Source of the DNA: DATMGU01 sp035555315
GTDB taxonomy: Bacteria > Pseudomonadota > Alphaproteobacteria > ATCC43930 > CGMCC-115725
Direction of reading: 5' to 3'
Assembly: GCA_035555315.1 (NCBI GenBank)
Contig: DATMGU010000024.1
Location: 1 to 21,405 of the forward strand
DNA: 21,405 nt
Below the pieces are notes generated by a model that saw nothing but the letters and a program-made list of their open reading frames with translations, did no database searches and was not told the origin of the DNA. Shown one piece after another: positions 14,694 to 21,405 of the stretch. The first letter of the stretch is position 1; each line of letters opens with the position of its first letter. A program made the position numbers and the translations under genes.

Positions 14694-15644
14694 ATGCAGG
14701 CCGTCACGCGGCTCCTGGGCAAACCCTGGATCTGGTCCTACCTCGGCGCGGGTGCGGTCTATCTCGGCACGATCGCCGTGACCGGCGGCCAAGGTGCCGG
14801 AGGCATGGCCACGGCCGCCCTGTCGCTCGCGGTCTTCATGGTGGTCGTCGGCGTCGGCCAGATGTTCGTCATCACGCTCGGCCCCGGCAATGTCGATCTC
14901 TCGCTGCCGGCGAATATCGGCCTGGCCAGCGCCGTCGCGATGAAGGTCATGGGCGGCAACGACGCCATGGTGCCGGTCGGCATCGCCGCGGCGCTCGGCA
15001 GTGGCATGCTGATCGGTGGCGCCAACTACCTGCTGATCGCGGCACTCCGCATTCCGCCGATCATCGCGACCTTGTCGGCGAGCTTCATCATCCAATCCAT
15101 CGATATCAGCTACGGGCGCGGGCTGCAGATCAAGCCTCCGCCGGGCTTCGCCACGTTCAGCAACGCCCAGATCGCGGGCGTGCCGATCTTCGTGGTGGGC
15201 ACCGTCCTGATGACGATGTGCTTCGCCGTTCTCCTGCACCGGTTCGTGTTCGGCCGGTCGGTCAGCGCGATCGGGCAGAACATGCGGGCCGCCTGGCTGG
15301 CCGGCATTCCGGTCGAGCGGATCCGGTTTCTGACCTATGTGCTGTGCGGCGCGCTCGGCGGGCTGAACGGGGTTCTGCTCGCCGGTTATTTCCGGGGTGC
15401 CTCGATCGATGTCGGCAACGAATATCTGCTGGCTTCGATCGCCGTGGTGGTGATCGGCGGGACGTCCGTGGGGGGAGGCCAAGCCACCGTCGCGGGGCTA
15501 TGGGGCGCCGCGCTGTTTCTCGTCTTCTTGCAGATCATGCTGAACACGTTCGGGGCGGATGCCGGCGTGAGATTGCTGGTGACCGGCCTCGTCATCATCG
15601 CCGTGATCACCGCGGCGGGCGGGCGCAAGACGGCGCACCAGTAG
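14694..15644 (+). CDS. sugar ABC transporter permease 2 (RbsC/BPD_transp_2 family)
   Basis: A 316-residue inner-membrane permease, last gene of the importer. The first helix lies at about 15-33. The family landmark MFVITLGPGNVDLSLPANIGLAS corresponds to the LDLSIG segment of permease 1 but is clearly divergent, so the two are paralogues rather than a recent duplicate. Further typical segments are FGRSVSAIGQNMRAAWLAGIPVERIRFLTYV (cytoplasmic EAA-like loop) and LASIAVVVIGGTSVGGGQATVAGLWGA. GGGGAGG at 14679-14685, inside the end of permease 1, lies 8 bases before the ATG, and the two genes are 3 bases apart, so they are co-translated. It ends 20 bases from the convergent AsmA-like gene. Confidence 0.92.
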   Translation: MQAVTRLLGKPWIWSYLGAGAVYLGTIAVTGGQGAGGMATAALSLAVFMVVVGVGQMFVITLGPGNVDLSLPANIGLASAVAMKVMGGNDAMVPVGIAAALGSGMLIGGANYLLIAALRIPPIIATLSASFIIQSIDISYGRGLQIKPPPGFATFSNAQIAGVPIFVVGTVLMTMCFAVLLHRFVFGRSVSAIGQNMRAAWLAGIPVERIRFLTYVLCGALGGLNGVLLAGYFRGASIDVGNEYLLASIAVVVIGGTSVGGGQATVAGLWGAALFLVFLQIMLNTFGADAGVRLLVTGLVIIAVITAAGGRKTAHQ

Positions 15645-15665
15645 GGCGGCGTCCAGCACGCCGTC
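15645..15665. terminator. hairpin between convergent genes, possible bidirectional terminator
   Basis: CGGCGT (15647-15652), loop CCAGC, ACGCCG (15658-15663), extendable by a G-T and a G-C pair to about 8 pairs. It fills the 20-base gap between permease 2 and the AsmA-like gene. A TCTATTT stretch follows on the + strand; there is no strong T-run, so termination is plausible but not certain. Confidence 0.4.
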
Positions 15666-18600
15666 TATTTGGCGCCGTCGCCGGGACTGACCGGGTTGGG
15701 TGCATCGAACAGGAACAGGTTGCGCAGGAAACCGGGGGCGAGCGCACTGAGCGGATTGACCGTGATGCGCGGATCATCGATCGGCCCGGCCATCCGGAAC
15801 CGGCCGGCGAAGACGCCCTGCCCCTCGCCACCGACCAGCAGATCGCCCAGCAGCGGCACATCGCCAAGGATCCGATTGATCGCATAGGCGGGCACCAGCG
15901 TCCCGGCGAGATCGAGGGTGCCGGCGCCGAGATCGATCGGGCCATCGACATTGATCCCAATGGCACCGCCATAGGCGCGGCCATGAGCGATCGTCAGCCG
16001 ATCGTTGTCGAAGGTGAAATCAGCTTTCAGCGTGGTGAACGGGATCCCTTCGCCCGACAGCAGGCTGCCGAACGAGGCGAAGGAGGCGAGCGACAGCAAC
16101 CTGGCGAAGAATGGCGCGTTGATCAGCCGGTAGTCATGACCTTCCGCGGCACCAACATAGCGCCGCCGACCGGGCGCCTCGGTCGTCGTTCCATTGACGG
16201 CGAGCCGGCCGCCGATGACGTTCGGGGTGACGTCGAGCACGCGCAGCAAGGCGCCAAAATCATCCGTCGTGAGCGTGAACCGGCCGCCATCGGCCGGCCG
16301 TTCCAGCCGATAACCGAGGCGGGCATCTTCGTTCAGAAGGCCGTCGAGCGAGACCGCCTGCCACACTCCACCTTCCCGATCGGCAACGAAGCCCACATCC
16401 CGTATCGCCCGGTCGGGGCCCAAGGTCACGCGATCGATTTTGGCATTGATGATGAGCGGCGGCAGCGGCGCCGTGGCCTGGCTGACCCCAGGCGCGGTTT
16501 CAGGCGTCGTCGCCAGCAGGCCGCTGATATCCGCTTTCGTGCCGGCGACATCGACCCGCCAGCCGCCTTGCGGCTGCCGCTCCACCGAACCGGCGAGATC
16601 GGTTCCGCCGATATACAGTTTGTCGAACTGGGCCTGCTGCACCACATCGGTATCGCTGAAGCCGACACGGCCGGCGAGTTGCAACTCGGTGCTCGCCACC
16701 TTGATATCGCGCAGCTGCACGATCTTCTGGTCGACCAGATCGAAGGTGCCGCTGGCGGTGCCCGGAGTGCCGGAGGGTTTCGACCAGGCCGCCTCGTCGA
16801 CGTGCAGCCGGGCCTCCGCCAGATCCAGCAGCATCGTGGCTTCCGAACGATGCGGGTCGAACACCCGATAGGTCACATCCGTGCCGAGGGGCCCCGAGAC
16901 ATAGGGCTCCGCCAGATCGAACCCCAACGCGTGACGATCGGCGGCGTTGAAGCGGCCGCGCACCCGATATTCGCTGCGGAGCGGACCATGCTCCAGATAC
17001 TCGGCCACGCTCAGCGTCACCGGCACACCGGCCAACCGAGCGTCGCCATCGAGCCGAACGGTCTGAGGATCCAGCGTCAGGCTGAAGTTACCGGTGGTCA
17101 GGTCACGATCGAGCGCCACTTTGGGGATGCTGAGATCGGTCAGCCGGGCCGATGATGCATAGGCGACTTGCTCAATCTTCAGCGCCGCGATCAAGGGAAA
17201 GCGGAAGCTGCTGGTGCCGATCGCCGAGCCCGTGATCACCGACGGGTTGAGGCCGACCTTGTGGATCAGCTGCAGCCGCTTGGCGTCCAGCGCCTCAAGC
17301 AAGTCGCGCAGCGGTCCGGTCGTCGTCACCTCGATCGCGATCGTCTGGATATCGTTGTCGAGATCGGTGATCGAGACGCTGCCGGCCGGTACCGAGATCG
17401 CCTTGACGCTGCCCGAATTTACCGTGAAATCCATGCGCCGCTGATCGAACGTGGCACTGCCGCTGACATGGTCGAGCTTCGGTAGACCGTGCAGATAATC
17501 GATCGTCAAACCGCCCAGCGTCATATGGCCCGATAATCCAGTGACCGTGGACCGGTCCGGCGCATCCTGGTCCAGCGCCATCGACAGCTTGCCGCTGACC
17601 GACTGTTCCGCGCTGCCGGTGATGTTCTCGGTCACCCAGCGCCGCGCGCCATCGACGAGATTCGGTGGCCAGAAATCGCCGATCCGGTCGGTGGGAAGGC
17701 CGGTCACCGAGAAGGTGAGATCGAGCGGTAGCGGTTCGGTAGCCAGAGGCGTCAGGGGGGGCGGAGGCGGGTTTGACGCCAGCAGATCCGCATCGAGATG
17801 GTTGAGCACACCGCTGATCGTGAGCTTTGGTCCGTCGAAATCGGCCGACAGAGTGTCGAGCGACAGCCGCGCCTTGGCGGCGTCGTATTGGGCCGCCAGA
17901 TGAGCTTGGGTAACCGGCACGGTGCCCTTGCCCAGATGGCTGTCGTCGACCCGGCCGACGCCGCCGCGGAAATCAAGGGCAAGGCGGTCGAGCCGCCGCT
18001 TTGCGAGATCGAAACCCAGGATGATATTACCTGAGATCGGCAGCTTCAGAGCGCGCACCCCCTGCAGCTGCGCCGGCAGCGATGGCGCCAAGAGCTCCGG
18101 CTCGACACCGGCCACATCGACCTGTCCCGCGATATACCGCTCGAACCGATCGTAATCGGCATGGGCGCTGAGATGGGTCGTGCCGCCGCCGAGGTCGAGA
18201 TCCATCCCGCCATCCACGGTCATGCCGGCGGCCCCTCGGCTCATCGCCAGATTCACCCCGGTCGCCAGCCAGTCGATCCCCCGCTGCCGGTCCTCGACCG
18301 TCAGCCGACCGGCCTGGATCGAAACCTCGGTAAGGAAGCCGGTGCTATGGGACGGATCGGGTGCTGCCAGCATGTCGCGGAACAGCAGGTCGGCCGTCCC
18401 CATAGCATTCTCCGAATCACCGCTCGCCGCGTCAGCAGTCGGAGTCGGGGCCGGATTTGGCGGCGCGTCGTCGGCGATGAAGCTGAAGCTGCCATCCGTG
18501 CGCCGCTCGAGGCGCAGATACGGCGCCTCGGCCACGACCCGCACCGGTGCCAGGATGCCGGAGACCAGCGCATGGAAGCTGAAGGTCATGGTGACCAGCG

Positions 18601-19030
18601 GCAGGCTGAAGACGGTCTTGCCGCCAGGCTCCACTGCCCGAACATCGCGGGCTTCGACTTCGAAGGTCGGCTGTCCCGCCGACCAATGCAGCTCGGTCGT
18701 CGCGACATGCACGGTAAAAGGCGGGATCTGCGCCGCCAGCGCGATTTCGGCATAGGGCGCCAGGCTGTCCAGCTCGACCGGGCCAGCCACCAGGCGCGCG
18801 GCCAGCACGATCAGCACGAAGACCAAGCCGGCGACGGTTTCGGCGATGACCTCGATGAATGCGATGCCCAGCCGGCCGAAGCGGCGTCGCCGGGCACGCG
18901 GCGTCAGCTGCCTCGCCGGGAGATCCGAGTTTCCGTTATCCTCAGGCCCGCCACCCTCGGGTCGGTTATCCTCAATCCGGCCATTCTCGGGTCGGCTTTC
19001 CTTGCCCCGGGTCTCGTCTGGCACCGCCAT
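15665..19030 (-). CDS. AsmA/YhdP-like envelope protein (DUF3971/AsmA-like C-terminal)
   Basis: A very large (1121-residue) inner-membrane-anchored protein of the AsmA-like superfamily, whose characterised members (YhdP, TamB, YdbH in E. coli) form long periplasmic beta-grooves linked to phospholipid transport to the outer membrane. A charged cytoplasmic tail (1-56) carries two acidic 10-residue repeats. One membrane segment at about 57-81 (AFIEVIAETVAGLVFVLIVL) is followed by a long periplasmic body with LRLERRTDGSFSF, repeated amphipathic beta-strands, and the AsmA-like C-terminal region ending in GPIDLGAGTLDLAGTLVPAY, GEGQGVFAGRFRMAGPIDDPRITVNPLSALAPGFLRNLF. The ATG at 19030 has AGG 7 bases upstream; an in-frame ATG at 19087 would add 19 residues. 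It is divergent from glnE. Confidence 0.88.
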   Translation of the reverse strand: MAVPDETRGKESRPENGRIEDNRPEGGGPEDNGNSDLPARQLTPRARRRRFGRLGIAFIEVIAETVAGLVFVLIVLAARLVAGPVELDSLAPYAEIALAAQIPPFTVHVATTELHWSAGQPTFEVEARDVRAVEPGGKTVFSLPLVTMTFSFHALVSGILAPVRVVAEAPYLRLERRTDGSFSFIADDAPPNPAPTPTADAASGDSENAMGTADLLFRDMLAAPDPSHSTGFLTEVSIQAGRLTVEDRQRGIDWLATGVNLAMSRGAAGMTVDGGMDLDLGGGTTHLSAHADYDRFERYIAGQVDVAGVEPELLAPSLPAQLQGVRALKLPISGNIILGFDLAKRRLDRLALDFRGGVGRVDDSHLGKGTVPVTQAHLAAQYDAAKARLSLDTLSADFDGPKLTISGVLNHLDADLLASNPPPPPLTPLATEPLPLDLTFSVTGLPTDRIGDFWPPNLVDGARRWVTENITGSAEQSVSGKLSMALDQDAPDRSTVTGLSGHMTLGGLTIDYLHGLPKLDHVSGSATFDQRRMDFTVNSGSVKAISVPAGSVSITDLDNDIQTIAIEVTTTGPLRDLLEALDAKRLQLIHKVGLNPSVITGSAIGTSSFRFPLIAALKIEQVAYASSARLTDLSIPKVALDRDLTTGNFSLTLDPQTVRLDGDARLAGVPVTLSVAEYLEHGPLRSEYRVRGRFNAADRHALGFDLAEPYVSGPLGTDVTYRVFDPHRSEATMLLDLAEARLHVDEAAWSKPSGTPGTASGTFDLVDQKIVQLRDIKVASTELQLAGRVGFSDTDVVQQAQFDKLYIGGTDLAGSVERQPQGGWRVDVAGTKADISGLLATTPETAPGVSQATAPLPPLIINAKIDRVTLGPDRAIRDVGFVADREGGVWQAVSLDGLLNEDARLGYRLERPADGGRFTLTTDDFGALLRVLDVTPNVIGGRLAVNGTTTEAPGRRRYVGAAEGHDYRLINAPFFARLLSLASFASFGSLLSGEGIPFTTLKADFTFDNDRLTIAHGRAYGGAIGINVDGPIDLGAGTLDLAGTLVPAYAINRILGDVPLLGDLLVGGEGQGVFAGRFRMAGPIDDPRITVNPLSALAPGFLRNLFLFDAPNPVSPGDGAK
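18935..18994 (-). repeat. 30-bp in-frame tandem duplication in the AsmA-like gene
   Basis: Two adjacent 30-base units (18935-18964 and 18965-18994) match at 25 of 30 positions by eye; both begin GTTATCCTCA and end CTCGGGTCG on the + strand. In the protein they give RPENGRIEDN and RPEGGGPEDN, an acidic tail before the membrane anchor. Confidence 0.8.
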
Positions 19031-19126
19031 GGTCAGACCTGCCCCGCGGCCGGTTCGGCGGCCGCGCTCGGCCCCGCCGGATCGCATAATGGCTTGTCTC
19101 GTTCGAAGAAAGGCGCCACCTGTGCG

Positions 19127-19134
19127 GTGATCAC
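19127..19134. promoter_or_regulatory. GTGATCAC palindrome in the yhdP-like/glnE divergent region
   Basis: A perfect 8-base palindrome in the 170-base gap between the AsmA-like gene start (19030) and glnE (19201). The rest of that gap shows no recognisable promoter boxes. The palindrome could be part of an operator but 8 bases can occur by chance. Confidence 0.15.
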
Positions 19135-19200
19135 GCGTACTGATCCAGCGCCGCGACGGGCGGATTCAGCGGCGAAGGCGGACCAGGATTGCGGCACTCG

Positions 19201-21405
19201 ATGGCTTTCGTGAACACTGAGACCCCCAGCGATCTTCCCCGGCCGGCCGATCCGGCACAGCTTGAGGTCGAACTGGGACGATGGGCCGAGGCAGCCACGC
19301 ACATGCCCGACCGCGCCTTGGGGCAAGCGATGCTGGACGCCGTGGCAACCGCCTCGACCAGAATTAGGCTTGAAGCGATCTTTGGCAATTCACCGTTTCT
19401 GACGCGGCTGGCACTGCGCGAACCGGAACTGGTGACCGCGGTCCTGCGATCCGGTCCGCAGGAGAGCTTCGCCCAAGTCATCCGGTCGCTCAACCTCGAT
19501 CACGTCCAAGAGCCCGGAAATTCCACGCCAATTTCCGGGATGGACACGGTCCAGGTGGCGCGGCGCCTGCGCGATGCCAAACGCCATGCCGCATTGATCA
19601 TCGCCATGGCCGACCTCGCCGATCAATGGTCGCTCGACCAGGTCACCGGCGCGCTCAGCCGGTTTGCCGAGGCAACGCTTCAGGTTGCGCTGCATCATCT
19701 GGTCCGAGTCGCCATCGCCGCCGGCCAATTGGCACCGGCCGAGGACGGGTCGGAGGGCGATCAGGCCGGCATCATCATCTTGGGCATGGGCAAGCTCGGC
19801 GCCCATGAATTGAATTATTCCAGCGACGTCGACCTGATGATTCTGTTCGACGCCGATCGGCTTCGCTACATCGGACGCGATACGCCCCAGGCCTTCATGG
19901 CGCGACTCGCCCGCGATCTGGTCCGATTGATGGAGGAGCGGACGGCCGATGGCTATGTCTTCCGCACCGATCTTCGGCTACGCCCCGATCCCGCGTCGAC
20001 GCCGCCCGCCGTATCGCTCGCCGCGGCGGAAACCTATTATGGCAGCATGGGCCAGAACTGGGAGCGAGCCGCCATGATCAAGGCGCGGCCCGTGGCCGGC
20101 GACCTGGCCGCCGGGCGGCGTTTTCTCGCATCGCTTGCCCCGTTCATCTGGCGCAAGCATCTGGATTTCGCGGCAATCCGGGACATCCATTCGATCAAGC
20201 GGCAGATCGACGCGCGCCATGGCGGTTCGCTGGCCGACCTCGCCGGTCACAACATCAAGCTGGGGCGCGGCGGCATCCGGGAGATCGAGTTCTTCGTGCA
20301 GACCCAGCAATTGATCTGGGGCGGCCGCGTGCCGGCGCTGCGCACGGCCGGAACGATCGAAACCCTGGCGGGGCTGGCCATGGTCGGGCGGATCGACGGG
20401 TCGGTGGCGATCGACCTCGCCGCCGCATACACCGCCCTGCGCCGGATCGAGCATCGGCTGCAGATGATCGACGACAGCCAGACCCATAGCCTGCCGACGG
20501 ACGCCGAGGGCATGCGCCGCCTGGCGCTGTTCTCGGGCTATCCGGACACCCCCGCCCTGGAGACCGCGTTGCAGGCCGAATTGGGCCGGGTCCAACGGCA
20601 CTACGCCGAATTGTTCCGCGACGCCCCTTCCCTATCCGGACCCGGCAGCCTGGTATTCACCGGCCGCGACGACGATCCCGAGACGCTGGACACGCTCGCC
20701 CGCCTGGGCTTCGCGGAGCCGGCACGGGTGTCCGAGACGATCCGCGGCTGGCATCACGGCAGGCTGCGCGCGACCCGCAGCATGCGCGCCCGCGAATTGC
20801 TGACCGAGCTGGTGCCGGTCCTGTTGGCGGCGCTCAGCCGAACCGGCAACCCGGATTTCGCGTTCGCCCGGTTTGACGAATTCCTCGGCCGGCTGCCGGC
20901 CAGCGTCCAATTATTCTCGCTGTTCCAGCATCATGCCGAGGTACTCGATCTGCTGGCCCAGATCCTGGGCGAGGCACCACAGCTCGGCCGGCAGCTCAGC
21001 CGCACGCCCGAACTGCTCGACGCGGTCCTGGCACCCGGCTTTTTCGACCCCTTGCCGATCGCCGCCGATTTTTCCGTGGATGCCTTGCGGGCGGATCTCG
21101 ACAACGTGCTCACGCGGGCACGGGACTACGAGGACGTGCTCGACCTCACGCGACGCTGGACGACCGACATGCGCTTCCGGGTCGGCGTGCAACTGCTGGA
21201 AGGCTATCTGGACGGCTCGGGATCGGGGCTTCACCTCGCCGCGATCGCCGAGACGGTCCTGCGGGAATTGCTGCCCCGAGTCGCGGCCGACCTCGCCCGG
21301 ATGCATGGCACGGTGCCCGGCGGCGAGGTCGCCATCCTGGCGTTCGGCAAGCTGGGCAGCCGGGAAATGACGGCGGCCTCGGATCTCGATCTTGTGCTGA
21401 TCTAT
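19201..21405 (+). CDS. glnE: bifunctional glutamine synthetase adenylyltransferase/adenylyl-removing enzyme, 3' end outside window
   Basis: The first 735 residues of GlnE, which adenylylates and de-adenylylates glutamine synthetase in response to PII protein and glutamine. The N-terminal removing domain has GMGKLGAHELNYSSDVDL at 195-212, with metal ligands Asp209 and Asp211. The linker region includes GRGGIREIEFFVQTQQL and RRIEHRLQMIDDSQTH. The second nucleotidyltransferase domain starts with FGKLGSREMTAASDLDL, with Asp728 and Asp730, just before the window end; roughly 250 residues are probably missing. The open frame runs back to a stop at 19141. The ATG at 19201 was chosen, but it has no clear ribosome site, and TTG 19189 or GTG 19210 are alternatives. 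It contains an internal perfect hairpin at 19513-19539. Confidence 0.95.
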   Translation, partial: MAFVNTETPSDLPRPADPAQLEVELGRWAEAATHMPDRALGQAMLDAVATASTRIRLEAIFGNSPFLTRLALREPELVTAVLRSGPQESFAQVIRSLNLDHVQEPGNSTPISGMDTVQVARRLRDAKRHAALIIAMADLADQWSLDQVTGALSRFAEATLQVALHHLVRVAIAAGQLAPAEDGSEGDQAGIIILGMGKLGAHELNYSSDVDLMILFDADRLRYIGRDTPQAFMARLARDLVRLMEERTADGYVFRTDLRLRPDPASTPPAVSLAAAETYYGSMGQNWERAAMIKARPVAGDLAAGRRFLASLAPFIWRKHLDFAAIRDIHSIKRQIDARHGGSLADLAGHNIKLGRGGIREIEFFVQTQQLIWGGRVPALRTAGTIETLAGLAMVGRIDGSVAIDLAAAYTALRRIEHRLQMIDDSQTHSLPTDAEGMRRLALFSGYPDTPALETALQAELGRVQRHYAELFRDAPSLSGPGSLVFTGRDDDPETLDTLARLGFAEPARVSETIRGWHHGRLRATRSMRARELLTELVPVLLAALSRTGNPDFAFARFDEFLGRLPASVQLFSLFQHHAEVLDLLAQILGEAPQLGRQLSRTPELLDAVLAPGFFDPLPIAADFSVDALRADLDNVLTRARDYEDVLDLTRRWTTDMRFRVGVQLLEGYLDGSGSGLHLAAIAETVLRELLPRVAADLARMHGTVPGGEVAILAFGKLGSREMTAASDLDLVLIY
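19513..19539. repeat. perfect 10-bp inverted repeat inside glnE
   Basis: CCCGGAAATT (19513-19522), loop CCACGCC (19523-19529), AATTTCCGGG (19530-19539). The arms are exact reverse complements. It lies in frame in glnE, coding for PGNSTPISG at about residues 105-113, between the N-terminal helical part and the conserved LRDAKRHAAL segment. Confidence 0.85.

Noticed and set aside
14132..17155. A 1007-codon open frame on the + strand
   Set aside because: It overlaps the end of permease 1 and permease 2 in another frame and runs antisense to the AsmA-like gene. Its translation is Arg/Gly/Ala-rich low-complexity sequence without family motifs, a common artefact of G+C-rich DNA.
20873..21370. A 165-codon + strand frame near the window end
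   Set aside because: It is out of frame with glnE, whose frame is open from 19201 to 21405 with conserved motifs at both ends.

Overview
The window is a G+C-rich stretch of proteobacterial DNA, most likely from an alphaproteobacterium (Rhodospirillales-like). This rests on protein style, the glnE/AsmA-like gene pair and GntR-FCD/UxaA/RbsABC-type catabolic genes; no rRNA or other taxonomic marker is present. Fourteen complete protein genes and one truncated gene fill almost the whole window. No tRNA, rRNA, CRISPR array, transposase or integrase was recognised. The largest gene-free stretch is 262 bases (4969-5230), so no gap exceeds 300 bases.

Left flank (1-2670, + strand): three housekeeping genes in a row, namely a small alpha/beta hydrolase (COG2945 type), tyrosyl-tRNA synthetase (tyrS) and the monofunctional peptidoglycan glycosyltransferase mtgA. 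Right flank (15665-21405): a large AsmA/YhdP-like envelope protein on the - strand, divergent from glnE (glutamine synthetase adenylyltransferase), which runs off the window end.

Middle (2684-15644): a sugar-acid catabolic cluster of ten genes between the two core blocks. It abuts the flanks with convergent gene ends only 13 and 20 bases apart. From left to right it holds: an FAD-linked 2-hydroxyacid dehydrogenase (GlcD/D2HGDH type) and an HpcH/HpaI-type 2-keto-3-deoxy-acid aldolase (both -); a divergent GntR/FCD regulator (+); an SMP-30/gluconolactonase-type lactonase (-) and a LysR regulator (-); a long-form fumarylacetoacetate-hydrolase-family protein resembling 2-keto-3-deoxy-aldonate dehydratases (+); a UxaA/GarD-type altronate/galactarate dehydratase (+); and a four-gene RbsB/A/C/C-type sugar ABC importer (+). 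The LysR-FAH-uxaA block looks less G+C-rich than its neighbours, so the cluster may be a mosaic.

A consistent working model is as follows. The ABC system imports a sugar, sugar acid or lactone. The lactonase opens an aldonolactone and UxaA dehydrates the aldonate or aldarate to a 2-keto-3-deoxy acid. That acid is either dehydrated again by the FAH-fold enzyme (Weimberg-like branch) or split by the HpcH/HpaI aldolase to pyruvate plus a hydroxyaldehyde (Dahms-like branch). The FAD enzyme would then oxidise a resulting 2-hydroxyacid. No aldose or aldehyde dehydrogenase is in the window, so the substrate is unresolved and the pathway must be completed elsewhere or start from an acid. Candidate operators are palindromes in front of the GntR gene and a shared GTACCTT word in front of the lactonase. 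Other noteworthy structure: a perfect 10-bp inverted repeat inside the glnE reading frame, three in-frame tandem duplications at protein N-termini, and a 24-codon ORF overlapping the uxaA start by ATGA.
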